Shown here piece by piece: positions 13,924-21,897 of a DNA stretch of 64,000 nucleotides. The DNA is taken from positions 434,001 through 498,000 of the forward strand of contig CAWEOA010000002.1 in NCBI GenBank assembly GCA_963810615.1. The letters are read 5' to 3'. Position 1 is the stretch's first letter. Each line of letters starts with the position of its first letter. This DNA is from JARRQJ01 sp963810615. GTDB taxonomy: Bacteria; Pseudomonadota; Gammaproteobacteria; DRLM01. The notes under the pieces were generated by a model. That model worked only from the letters and a program-made list of their open reading frames with translations, ran no database searches and was not told where the DNA came from. The translations under genes and the position numbers were made by a program.

Positions 13924-15330
13924 TTAACGCTCGTAGGCCAATTCATGGGGCATGCGACCGGCGGGAATCGCCGTACCGGCGCGCGCAGTCATCCACATGT
14001 TGTACAGCCACACGATGTTACCCGTAAATACCAAGGTACCACCCACCCAGCGAGCGATCATGTAGGGATGCTCGGCGATAACAACGTCGATATAGGGAAC
14101 TTCATAGATCTTGCCCGCGCCTTGAATCAAGCCGGCGATGGTCATGGAGATCCAATAGGTCGCGAACCCAATCAACAAGAACCAGAAATGGAAGTTCGCC
14201 AGGGTCAGCGAGTACAGCTTGCGACGCAGGATGGTCTGCAAACCATAATAGACTGCCGCCGCCTCAAGGAAGGTGGAGAACCCGAGCAGCGCCAAGTGAG
14301 CGTGCGCTACGATCCAACCCGTACCGTGGATATACCAGTTGATGGCACGCGTCTGCTGGAAGCCGCCCTGCATGTTTAAGGGAATGGCAAGCAGCACACC
14401 GGTGATCGTAAATTTCATCTCGATATTTTCGACGAAGAAATGCCACTTGCCCTGCATGGTGAGCAACAGATTAGACACGAAGGCGATAGCCGGCACCAGG
14501 ATGAGCACGCCTTCCACCGAGGCGAATGACTTGAGCCACTCAGGCAGGGGCGCCGACATCAGGTGATGCGCTGCGGGCGTTGAGTAGAACACCACTACCG
14601 ACCAGAAGTGCAAGTGACCAATACGATGCGAATACAAGGGGTTACCCGTAATCTTGGGCACCGTGTAATACGCAATCGCCGCCGCCACCGGGGTAATCCA
14701 CAGACCCAGCACATTGTGCGCGAACCACCAGGTCAAGTAGGCTTCGCTCAAGCCGCTCAAGGAGAACCATTCTGGCGAGTTACCCACGATGAACACGATG
14801 GACACCATGAACACGGCGGAGGCGAAGAACCAGTTGGTCGTGTAGATGCCTTGGGTACGGCGCTTGATGACCGTCATCCACACGTTGATCCCCAGGGGGA
14901 CAGTCATGAAGGAAGCGATGTAAAGGTCGATGAACCAGGGGAAGTCTGAATATTCGCGGCCGGAGCTCATGCCTATCCACAGCAGGGTCAAACCCAGGGA
15001 AAGGCCGATATTCCACAAGAAGCAGTTCCATACCCCCAGCTTCTCTGACCAGAGCTTGGTATTTCCCAGGGCCGGGGTGATATACATCATCGCCATGGCG
15101 AAGGCCATGGAGATCCAGCCGAAGATCACCGCCAGCACGTGAACCTGGCGCATATGGCCGAACGCGAACATCTCCGAGCCGGTGACAAAATCCGGGAAGG
15201 CGAGCTTCGCGGCGTTGAACGAACCCAAACCGGTTCCGACAACGAACCACAATATGGAGGAGAAACCAAAATATATCGCGGCCGTACCCGCCGGTATATC
15301 TTCGTTCCTCGCAGTTAAGTATTTAAGCAT
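13924..15330 (-). CDS. ccoN: CcoN-like catalytic subunit of a C-family haem-copper oxidase
   Basis: A 468-residue, about 12-helix protein. Expected ligands are all present with a constant offset of two from Pseudomonas stutzeri CcoN: H64 and H345 (low-spin haem b), H343 (high-spin haem), H205, H255 and H256 (CuB), and Y249 six residues before the HH pair, the tyrosine cross-linked to a CuB histidine in cbb3 oxidases. Retention of this tyrosine favours O2 reduction over NO reduction. At the place of the conserved glutamate of CcoN (FEGP motif, E323) there is Q321. The ATG at 15330 has GGGGAG 9 bases upstream. Confidence 0.92.
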   Translation of the reverse strand: MLKYLTARNEDIPAGTAAIYFGFSSILWFVVGTGLGSFNAAKLAFPDFVTGSEMFAFGHMRQVHVLAVIFGWISMAFAMAMMYITPALGNTKLWSEKLGVWNCFLWNIGLSLGLTLLWIGMSSGREYSDFPWFIDLYIASFMTVPLGINVWMTVIKRRTQGIYTTNWFFASAVFMVSIVFIVGNSPEWFSLSGLSEAYLTWWFAHNVLGLWITPVAAAIAYYTVPKITGNPLYSHRIGHLHFWSVVVFYSTPAAHHLMSAPLPEWLKSFASVEGVLILVPAIAFVSNLLLTMQGKWHFFVENIEMKFTITGVLLAIPLNMQGGFQQTRAINWYIHGTGWIVAHAHLALLGFSTFLEAAAVYYGLQTILRRKLYSLTLANFHFWFLLIGFATYWISMTIAGLIQGAGKIYEVPYIDVVIAEHPYMIARWVGGTLVFTGNIVWLYNMWMTARAGTAIPAGRMPHELAYER

Positions 15331-15383
15331 GATCGTGGACTCCCCTTCTGATTTCCTAATACCTTTTCAATGCTACACGCGAA

Positions 15384-15473
15384 TCAATGCTCACCCGGCT
15401 TCATCAGATACCAGGCGAACCACATACTGGAAAACGCAAGCAAAATGCAAAAAATCGTGGCTATAGTAGTCAT
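15384..15473 (-). CDS. 29-residue single-helix peptide upstream of the CcoN-like gene
   Basis: ATG 15473 to TGA 15384-15386 encodes one helix (IATIFCILLAFSSMWFAWYL) with a very short tail MKPGEH. Upstream is a run of G residues (GGGGGGGTAGGGC) that could act as ribosome binding site. It lies 53 bases before the catalytic subunit gene. By size it resembles CydX/CcoQ-type helper peptides; the name is left open because no motif supports it. Confidence 0.62.
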   Translation of the reverse strand: MTTIATIFCILLAFSSMWFAWYLMKPGEH

Positions 15474-15522
15474 GCCCTACCCCCCCAACAACGTGAAAAC
15501 TTAAGAGTGATTAACTAAAAAC

Positions 15523-15837
15523 TCAGGCGTGGGAGCTTTTTTGCCCGCCAGCCTGTTCCATTGCCGCCGCTTCCAGCTCACCGTGTCTATGGAGCAGAAT
15601 CAGCATAATTAATGTGAATGCAGCGCCGAATAGCAACATACACCAGTCGACGAAGCCTTGAAATGTGACGGGGTTATAAGCAGCTCCGTAGATACCGCCC
15701 CAGTGCTCGAACCGACCGCGTCCCAACGCGCACATCAACGCCGCACCGAACACACTGCCATTCCCCATCCCAGTCGTCATCCCTGAAATGAGACAGTTAA
15801 TGAAGGTTTTACTCGCTGTTAGAGGATTTGTTGCCAT
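15523..15837 (-). CDS. membrane protein, first gene of the catalytic oxidase operon
   Basis: A 104-residue protein with probably two helices: a Gly-rich N-terminal one (LISGMTTGMGNGSVFGAALM) and a second (WCMLLFGAAFTLIMLILL), followed by a hydrophilic tail. A GGGGAG site precedes ATG 15837. The GAAYNPVTFQGFVDW loop between the helices is distinctive. I do not recognise a family. Its place at the head of the operon suggests co-expression with the oxidase. Confidence 0.68.
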   Translation of the reverse strand: MATNPLTASKTFINCLISGMTTGMGNGSVFGAALMCALGRGRFEHWGGIYGAAYNPVTFQGFVDWCMLLFGAAFTLIMLILLHRHGELEAAAMEQAGGQKSSHA

Positions 15838-16255
15838 GATTACTCCCCACTATTTATGTGAATCCTTATTATCCAGGCCGCTTACTATTTCGGGCTGTGA
15901 TATTTGCACACCGAAATGGCGACGTCAAGTCTTTTCCCCATTCGAAATTCTCCAACATTCCTGAGCGCAACACAAGCATATTAGACGTTTTTTTAAGCGT
16001 ATTTCATAGCCAGCACTCGCTCACCTTACCGCCTGCGAGCAGCCAGAACTGCTGCCGAATTCATGCCGCCACTTCATGCTTTGTTTCAGTGTGATTTAGA
16101 AATTTATTAGCAGCGCGTCTTCGACAATGGCAAGCACACCACCGTCGCGGGCAATGATCTGAGCCAAATTTATGTCGCGACGGCAAGTGGTTGCCGCCAC
16201 AGCCTTCTGCCGCCATAATCTTAATCAGCAGTATTTCCAACGGATTATAGGACCC
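15838..16255. other. divergent intergenic region upstream of the oxidase operon
   Basis: No gene is seen. It must hold the promoter for the minus-strand oxidase operon and possibly that of the plus-strand gene at 16256. No palindromic FNR-type site (TTGAT-N4-ATCAA) was found on reading. Overall base use is AT-richer than neighbouring genes. Confidence 0.4.
15900..15928 (-). promoter_or_regulatory. candidate sigma-70 promoter of the catalytic oxidase operon
   Basis: On the minus strand TTGACG (15928-15923) and AAATAT (15905-15900) are 17 bases apart, about 60 bases upstream of ATG 15837. The -35 element is good (5 of 6), the -10 element poor (3 of 6), so this is only a candidate. Confidence 0.3.
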
Positions 16256-16474
16256 ATGAAAGAGATTATCATCTATTCCATAGCCGCCATTGCCTGCCTG
16301 GCTATCCTGGCCTACTCGATCCATATGTTTGTCGGGGGTTTAGTCAGCCCCGAGCACGAAAAAATGATCATGATCGGCGGGACCTTGATCGGCGCGACGG
16401 TAATCGGATTGCTCGCTCGCGATGTCATGCGGACGCGCAGGAAAAATTTGGGGAAGGGAGACGGCAACCGGTAA
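16256..16474 (+). CDS. 72-residue two-helix membrane protein
   Basis: Two hydrophobic helices (IIIYSIAAIACLAILAYSIH and IMIGGTLIGATVIGLLA) are joined by a loop with PEHEKM, and followed by a basic tail RDVMRTRRKNLGKGDG. ATG 16256 follows AGGA closely (spacing short). It stands alone on the plus strand between two minus-strand cytochrome operons. Its function is unknown. Confidence 0.6.
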   Translation: MKEIIIYSIAAIACLAILAYSIHMFVGGLVSPEHEKMIMIGGTLIGATVIGLLARDVMRTRRKNLGKGDGNR

Positions 16475-16784
16475 GCGCGCCGGCATGACACCCCGGGCTG
16501 AGAAATTTTGGCCGCGCATGCGGCTCCAGAGCATCCCAGGGCGATGGCGCGATAGCTATAAGCCGGAGAGGCAAGCGTCCGACTTAATGCGCTCACAACC
16601 CAGCTCATAGCTGCTCAAGCGGATATTCGCCCAGCAGAGAGACATGCCACACCCCTGACAACGAAATCGAGCAGCACGCTCGATCCGGCAGCAGCAATTG
16701 GCGACGAAGGGGTCCGCATAGGAAGACTCCGGCCTGTAACGAGTCCCACGTAAAGGAATTGAATGGCCATAGGCCGCAGCGCCA
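16475..16784. other. intergenic region without recognised features
   Basis: A 310-base stretch between convergent genes. Short open frames here have no ribosome binding site and no recognisable product. No T-tract hairpin was found. Confidence 0.4.
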
Positions 16785-17237
16785 TCAGCGATACACGTTC
16801 AGCAGCGACTTGATCTCATCGAAATCGGCGGGAGAAGGATACTGCCCTTTATGAAAAACGTACTGGAATCGCTTTCCCGCCAAATCCACGCCACTCAAAC
16901 CAAATGATTTGCCGGAGAAATCCGGAAAAAACCGCACGTCCTTTACCAGTGTCACCCGTTGATCCCCGCGCAAATCCAGGTAGACCCCTTGCTTGTCTAT
17001 CTCAATAGCAGTCGGTGACGACGGCAGCACCATCATCCGGCTCAGAACGCGATTCAATCCGACGATGAAGAAGAATGAACCCAGAAAAACCAAGGCATAA
17101 GACCAGACGTGATTGGGGCCATACCACAATTTCATCGCAATCAGCAGCAAGGCCCCCACCGTGGGGATGTACAGCAGGGCATCCCAAATCACCCCCCGCC
17201 GATCCCTGATCAAGCGAAACTGCTTGACGGCCGCCAT
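16785..17237 (-). CDS. two-helix membrane protein of the half-size oxidase locus
   Basis: A 150-residue protein with two adjacent helices (about 20-35 and 45-65), then a globular cytoplasmic domain of about 85 residues ending in LLNVYR. ATG 17237 comes 2 bases after the stop of the thioredoxin-fold lipoprotein; a TTG at 17243 would overlap it. The layout (two helices, PH-like C-terminal domain) is common among unnamed membrane proteins. Last gene of the operon. Confidence 0.68.
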   Translation of the reverse strand: MAAVKQFRLIRDRRGVIWDALLYIPTVGALLLIAMKLWYGPNHVWSYALVFLGSFFFIVGLNRVLSRMMVLPSSPTAIEIDKQGVYLDLRGDQRVTLVKDVRFFPDFSGKSFGLSGVDLAGKRFQYVFHKGQYPSPADFDEIKSLLNVYR

Positions 17238-17239
17238 AA

Positions 17240-17761
17240 TCAACTACTTTTGGGGGTCAGCACGCTACGTATCGCGTGATCAAGCTCGCCGTACAACATG
17301 CGTCCGGGCTGCCTGAAACGCACGATTTGGTGTGCATCGATGATAAAGGTCCATGGATCGCCCTTCACCCGGAAGGCGCGAAACGCCTCTGGGTTTTGAT
17401 ATTGATCCATGTGCAAAAAGAGGACTTGGGGCTGATACCTGCGCAGCAGGTCCTTCAACATCTGCAACTGCACATCGCACACGGTGCAGTGACCCGGAGT
17501 GGCAAACTCCAAGACGATGGGCTTTCCCATTTTAAGGGCCTGATCCAGGGAATACTCGTACATGCGCTTATCGGGGAAGCGGTAGGTGGTGATGCGGGTA
17601 AAATCGCCGCCGACATCCGCCAGGGTCTTGGTCTTGATGGAGGGCACCTTCTCGCCCACCGTCAGTGAATTCAAGGACGAATAATCGCCGGCACAAGCCG
17701 ACAGTAAGCTAAACGCTATAGCGACAATCATACCGGTCGCATATCGCGAGGCTCGCCTCAT
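17240..17761 (-). CDS. thioredoxin-fold lipoprotein
   Basis: A 173-residue lipoprotein (signal ending LLSAC at about residue 23) with a thioredoxin-like domain: KPIVLEFATPGHCTVCDVQL with a CxxC pair (CTVC), then QVLFLHMDQYQ and the cis-proline region KGDPWTFIID. Anchored on the periplasmic side, such proteins reduce disulfides or deliver copper during cytochrome and oxidase maturation (TlpA, Sco). It overlaps the half-size CcoN-like gene by ATGA, which supports a maturation role for that protein. The exact subfamily is uncertain. Confidence 0.82.
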   Translation of the reverse strand: MRRASRYATGMIVAIAFSLLSACAGDYSSLNSLTVGEKVPSIKTKTLADVGGDFTRITTYRFPDKRMYEYSLDQALKMGKPIVLEFATPGHCTVCDVQLQMLKDLLRRYQPQVLFLHMDQYQNPEAFRAFRVKGDPWTFIIDAHQIVRFRQPGRMLYGELDHAIRSVLTPKSS

Positions 17762-18273
17762 ATTCGCTGTCTCCAGCCGCTGCAGGTCCGAAAAATATTA
17801 TAACCCCATATGCAGTTTGCGGCTAACACCAGAAAACCGAAGCTGCCTACGGATATCATGAACGGCCGCACCATGAGTTTGACATCCTCAGGCGTCGCGT
17901 ACTGACTGGCAATACCGCCGATGGCGCCGGCAGCGACAAATGAGGAGACCATGCCCAGCAAACCGAAATTGTGCATCCAAAAATGGACCTTAACCAACTT
18001 CAGGCTATAGATAGGGCGCTTGACCAGACGGGGGATAATGTAATAAATGGCCCCAAAAATGGCCATTTCCACCCAACCCAGCAGGTTGAGATGACCATGA
18101 CCCAACATGATGAGATGGGCATGCGGACGATGGTCAATAAATTCTCTCAGCGGCGGGATCATTCCCACCACCGCCCCCCAGGAGAAGCCGATGATGCTGT
18201 AGATAATGCATGCAAAAATAAACCACATCGTATAGCGGGTATAATCCTGATCTTTCGCCCACGGCTCACTCAC
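17758..18273 (-). CDS. half-size CcoN-like haem-copper oxidase subunit I homologue
   Basis: A 171-residue, four- to five-helix membrane protein. It aligns with the end of CcoN from helix X: GHGHLNLLGWVEMAIFGAIYY corresponds to the haem-binding HxH helix (H59, H61 here) and the PIYS loop follows at 87-90. Two more histidines (H51, H53) precede. CuB ligands and the tyrosine of full CcoN are missing. The HxH and PIYS positions coincide exactly with those of the protein at 2534-3049. It is coupled by GTGA to the membrane cytochrome c upstream and by ATGA to the thioredoxin-fold lipoprotein. A two-subunit cytochrome b-c complex is a reasonable guess. Confidence 0.78.
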   Translation of the reverse strand: MSEPWAKDQDYTRYTMWFIFACIIYSIIGFSWGAVVGMIPPLREFIDHRPHAHLIMLGHGHLNLLGWVEMAIFGAIYYIIPRLVKRPIYSLKLVKVHFWMHNFGLLGMVSSFVAAGAIGGIASQYATPEDVKLMVRPFMISVGSFGFLVLAANCIWGYNIFRTCSGWRQRI

Positions 18274-18863
18274 TGCTTAGCTCCCCCCTGCCCTTCGTCT
18301 CCCGGATTTTCGGTACGTACATCTTTAAATTTATGCTTCCAATCCTTGGGGGCCCACATTTTAACCATGTCGTCGATAAAGGTCGACTTCCCCACCGGGG
18401 GCTGCGGGGCAGACGGTGAACCGCGGTCCGCCTTGAGCTCGGAGATAAAGGTAGCCATGGCATCCAAATCCGCCAAGGGCATGGCGGCGACATAGGCGGC
18501 CTCTTTTGGAGCCGAGCCATGATCCACGGTCTTGGTCGGATAGACCTTCTCGGGGTCGCGCAAGAAGGCCAATATCCACTCCTTGGTCTTGGAGGAACCG
18601 AGGCCGTCCAAATCCAAACCCATGTTGGTGCCGTTATTCATGGCGCGATGACAATCGGTACAGCGGGATTTGCGGAAGATGACCGAACCACGGTCACCTT
18701 CGGGGGTGAGGTCATAATGGGTTCTGATTACGAACATCGGCTTCTGGCTATGCGTGCGCACGACCTCGAGGGCGATATAGCCCAGAACCGCGACCACCAG
18801 AAATACGCCAAAGATACTAAATAGGACCTTTTCCCCCGGCTTTAAGGACTGTTTCAGACCCAT
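18270..18863 (-). CDS. membrane-anchored monohaem cytochrome c
   Basis: A 197-residue protein with one N-terminal anchor helix (about 12-35), the haem motif CTDCH near residue 69, a conserved LDGLG with a following EW pair, and a long hydrophilic C-terminal extension ending in a Gly/Gln-rich tail. Architecture resembles NorC and CcoO. It is similar to the cytochrome at 10916-11392, so the two loci probably share ancestry. It overlaps the half-size CcoN-like gene. GAGG about 11 bases before ATG 18863 may be its ribosome binding site. Confidence 0.82.
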   Translation of the reverse strand: MGLKQSLKPGEKVLFSIFGVFLVVAVLGYIALEVVRTHSQKPMFVIRTHYDLTPEGDRGSVIFRKSRCTDCHRAMNNGTNMGLDLDGLGSSKTKEWILAFLRDPEKVYPTKTVDHGSAPKEAAYVAAMPLADLDAMATFISELKADRGSPSAPQPPVGKSTFIDDMVKMWAPKDWKHKFKDVRTENPGDEGQGGAKQ

Positions 18864-18973
18864 GACAACGTACGCCTCGTGGTTTCAGTCACCCAATGGA
18901 GTGGAGACTGTACTGGGGTAACTGACCCCGCCGGAACCGGCAGCTGAATTGATCGAACTCTGATGATAAACTT

Positions 18974-19002
18974 CGAAAAAAGAGGGCGGGATAACCCCGC
19001 CC
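18974..19002 (-). terminator. rho-independent terminator of the dihaem cytochrome c gene
   Basis: On the minus strand GGGCGGG-GTTAT-CCCGCCC is followed by TCTTTTTTCG. It lies about 35 bases after the stop of the cytochrome gene at 19036 and before the next operon (18863). Confidence 0.9.
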
Positions 19003-19035
19003 TTCTTCTTTGCGCTAGCCTAACAAAGATTAATG

Positions 19036-19830
19036 TTAGTGTAAATCAAACGCCATGGGCAAATGCTGCTCAGGGGTAAAGGTGTTGCCCATAGTCGTCC
19101 GCGGCGCGGTGATCAAATAGGACGCTACGTTAGCAATGTCTTCATCGGATAACTTCTGCGCCACATGCTGCATCTGCGCCAATGGATCATTCGCGCGACT
19201 GCCGTCGCGCCAGTGCTTCAACTGATTAGTCAGGTAAACATACTTCTGCAGACCAATCTGCGGATAGATCGGCTCCGCACCGCGGCCATTATATTGATGA
19301 CAGGATTGACACGCCGGCACATTCTTCTCGGGAACCCCGTATAAAACGATGGACTTGCCCAGGTAGGTGGAACCCACCGTCTGGCCCGCAGCAGTCAGAT
19401 CCTTGGGGCTAGAAAGCTCCTTCATGTTGATGGGCAATTTCTGGCTGAGATAGCCCGCCACGTCAACCCGGTCTTCCGGGGTCAAGCCCTTGGCATTGGT
19501 ATTCATTACGAACATGGTTTGGTCGGTACGACGATCATGGGCAAAGTCTTCCAACTGCTTGATCAAGTAAACCATCCCCTGACCGGCGAGACGCGGCGTC
19601 CCCATATTGTCGTCACCCATCCCCTCAGGGCCGTGACAGGAGTTACATGCCGGTACGTCACCCTTGCCGTTATGAAAGATTTTCTCTCCATTGGCAACGT
19701 TGAAATGTATGCCGTGGGCCATATCGGCATTCTCGGCTTTCATCTTATCATCCGCCGCCTGCACCGTATTGGTAGCGCCCAACAACGCCGCCAACGCCAA
19801 TGACGCCAAAATCACATTGTTTCGTTGCAT
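19036..19830 (-). CDS. dihaem cytochrome c (cytochrome c4-like)
   Basis: A 264-residue periplasmic protein with a cleavable signal sequence (ending NTVQAA) and two cytochrome c domains, with haem motifs CNSCH and CQSCH, each followed by a conserved Gly-rich or Pro-rich stretch and a methionine-bearing loop. Two-domain class I cytochromes of this kind (c4) pass electrons to cbb3 oxidases in other gammaproteobacteria. ATG 19830 has GGGAGGG nine bases upstream; a longer frame adds 13 residues before the signal and was rejected. It is followed by its own terminator. Confidence 0.9.
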   Translation of the reverse strand: MQRNNVILASLALAALLGATNTVQAADDKMKAENADMAHGIHFNVANGEKIFHNGKGDVPACNSCHGPEGMGDDNMGTPRLAGQGMVYLIKQLEDFAHDRRTDQTMFVMNTNAKGLTPEDRVDVAGYLSQKLPINMKELSSPKDLTAAGQTVGSTYLGKSIVLYGVPEKNVPACQSCHQYNGRGAEPIYPQIGLQKYVYLTNQLKHWRDGSRANDPLAQMQHVAQKLSDEDIANVASYLITAPRTTMGNTFTPEQHLPMAFDLH

Positions 19831-19988
19831 CTTTGGATGCCCTCCCAATCGATTTAACATTCTTATCACCCTGTGAGTCCCAGTATCAAAACTCTATCGT
19901 GCCAGGGAGCGTTATCTGAATCACCTGCAAGGTGCACGAGCGCGCATTTTGTAGATGTCCCACCCCTACCCAAAACTTATCGATCAGC

Positions 19989-20081
19989 TCAAGAATTCTT
20001 TTTGAACAATACGTAAGCCAATGCATATGCACACACGAACCATACCGCATAAATCAACAAGACATGCCCTGTGTCAAACAT
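19989..20081 (-). CDS. 30-residue single-helix membrane peptide
   Basis: ATG 20081 follows GGAGGT with a 5-base gap, an excellent ribosome binding site. The peptide starts MFDTGHVLLIYAVWFVC, has one helix through residue 26 and ends FKKNS. It ends at TGA 19989-19991, 159 bases before the dihaem cytochrome c gene on the same strand. No family recognised. It belongs with the other small peptides of these cytochrome loci by size, helix and basic tail. Confidence 0.7.
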   Translation of the reverse strand: MFDTGHVLLIYAVWFVCAYALAYVLFKKNS

Positions 20082-20472
20082 GTTGCACCTCCACTTATAA
20101 GAGATCTACCGCACAAAAAAGTGGCGGAATGTATAGCACGACCGTCCAAAAGATTGCAAGCCTAAAGTGTATCCAGCATCCCTCTCAGCTGCAACCTAAA
20201 ATTGCTGATGGCGACCCATATATCCCACCCCACGTCGCCGCATTATAGACAAGTAGGATAATGATTGCGCGTTGAATTCGATATCACGCGAGCATCCTCG
20301 CTCACAGAGCGCCGCGCTCAACTATTACACCGCGGCATCCGTCAAAAATACGACTTCGTGGATGCTGCCCAGCAATTTATAGCGATGACCGTGGCGCTAT
20401 TTTAGGATATGATTCGCTTTACAAAAAACGCGCTTTATAAATTGCACTCCCCACCTGGTAATATTGCACGCG
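20082..20472. other. divergent intergenic region, no recognised feature
   Basis: A 391-base stretch between the 30-residue peptide gene (minus) and the GT-C-like gene (plus). It is AT-rich near its right end (TTTATAAATT at about 20434-20443), which may be promoter DNA, but no -35/-10 pair with acceptable spacing was found. Confidence 0.35.
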
Positions 20473-21888
20473 ATGTTGGCACGTATCCCCATTCAGATCA
20501 AAATCCTCCTGCTATTTTTGTTCTGGGGCGGACTCGCCCTCCTCTTTCATCTACTGCGCTTTGATCCCTATGGCATCGACGAGACGGCCGCCAGGGCCTT
20601 ATTGCTCAACTGGACGGTAGCGGACCATGTGGTCAACCCCATCGTGGTCTTCGGCCTGCCGGATCTGCGCGTACTGCTATTTGCACCGCTCGGAATTTAT
20701 TGGACGGGGAGCATCATAGCCGTCAAGGTCTTCACCGCGCTGATCGCTTTCGCCGCGAGCCTATTGCTGTACCGCTGGGCGCGCCGCACCATGAGCCAAG
20801 AAGTCGCCCTGATCGGCAGCGGTCTGCTCTTGATCGCCCCGCTGACCTTTACACAGATAAACGCCGTCGGCATCGGCCCTTTTTTGCTGCTGCTGTTTGC
20901 CCTGGGCCAATGGCTGGATGACAAGTATCGTCAAGCCCAGCGCCAATTGGGAGGGTGGTACTTCATACAATTAATCGTCGCCGCCATCGCCGTCAGCCTG
21001 CACCCCGCCGGCCTGGCCTATCCCCTTTCCCTGATGTGGGAATGGCACAAGAACCCCATCGACAAGCGCCATCGCTTACAAGTCATGGCGGGATTGAGCA
21101 TCACTACTGTACTGATTTTGATCCTGCGTTTCGGCTGGCCCGCCTTGGAGTGGGGCAACAACCCCATGGCCGTACTGACCGATCTCGTCTATGTCAGCGG
21201 ACCGGCCAGCGAGGGCCCCTCCTGGATGTTGGGACTGATCCCCAGCGCTATCCTCGCCCTTTTCGTGCTCAGCGACTTCCGTGAATTGTTCAACGATGTA
21301 TTGGGCCGCATGTTGCTGGGCGGGCTGCTATTGGGATCCGTGGCGGCCGACCCCGGCTGGGCGATGCTGGCCTTGGCCATTATTCTTTATCGCGGCCTGT
21401 ATAGACTGATCAACATCAACCAAGGCTTGCAGGCCGGCGGTCTCGCCGGACAACGCGGCATGGTATTGGTCGCCGTCTTCGCCTTGGCCACCGCCTACAT
21501 GATCGCCGACAAGGTCCAGCGTTTTGACATTCTGCAAGGGGCGGTATCCCCGCAGGACGAGGTCATACGCACCCTGTCCGGCGAACTCGAGGATCTCAAA
21601 CAGCCCGTCGTGACCATCAGCCAGTGGCCGGCGCGCACCCTGCTCGCCACCAAACAAACGACTTTCCCCCTCCCGCCGCCCGCACAGGATGCACAAGGCT
21701 TGTTGAAAAATCTCCACGGCGCGCATTTTCTGCTGTTCGATCCCTACGACAAGAGCAACAAACAATTGACCCGCCAAGTCTCGGAGCTGACCTATCAGCT
21801 GAAGACCATCATGGTCCGCCAGAGTGCGGTTCTGGTAGAGATCATGGATACCCCGGACAAAGACAAGACCGCCGCCCCGCACACTTGA
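20473..21888 (+). CDS. polytopic membrane protein, GT-C glycosyltransferase-like
   Basis: A 471-residue protein with about ten helices in the first 370 residues and a soluble C-terminal domain of 100. The first loop after helix 1 reads DPYGIDETAARALL, placing an acidic pair where GT-C glycosyltransferases (ArnT/PMT type) keep their catalytic acid. That is the only functional hint, and the similarity to known members is weak. ATG 20473 was taken; a TTG at 20464 would add three residues. It stands alone, converging with the PsiE-family gene. A role in envelope sugar transfer is a guess. Confidence 0.6.
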   Translation: MLARIPIQIKILLLFLFWGGLALLFHLLRFDPYGIDETAARALLLNWTVADHVVNPIVVFGLPDLRVLLFAPLGIYWTGSIIAVKVFTALIAFAASLLLYRWARRTMSQEVALIGSGLLLIAPLTFTQINAVGIGPFLLLLFALGQWLDDKYRQAQRQLGGWYFIQLIVAAIAVSLHPAGLAYPLSLMWEWHKNPIDKRHRLQVMAGLSITTVLILILRFGWPALEWGNNPMAVLTDLVYVSGPASEGPSWMLGLIPSAILALFVLSDFRELFNDVLGRMLLGGLLLGSVAADPGWAMLALAIILYRGLYRLININQGLQAGGLAGQRGMVLVAVFALATAYMIADKVQRFDILQGAVSPQDEVIRTLSGELEDLKQPVVTISQWPARTLLATKQTTFPLPPPAQDAQGLLKNLHGAHFLLFDPYDKSNKQLTRQVSELTYQLKTIMVRQSAVLVEIMDTPDKDKTAAPHT

Positions 21889-21897
21889 GCGGAACCC

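Noticed and set aside
13924..15330. Nitric oxide reductase NorB
   Set aside because: The cross-link tyrosine of oxygen reductases is present at Y249 six residues before the HH pair, and the closest match is CcoN. NorB lacks that tyrosine and has glutamates near the iron site.
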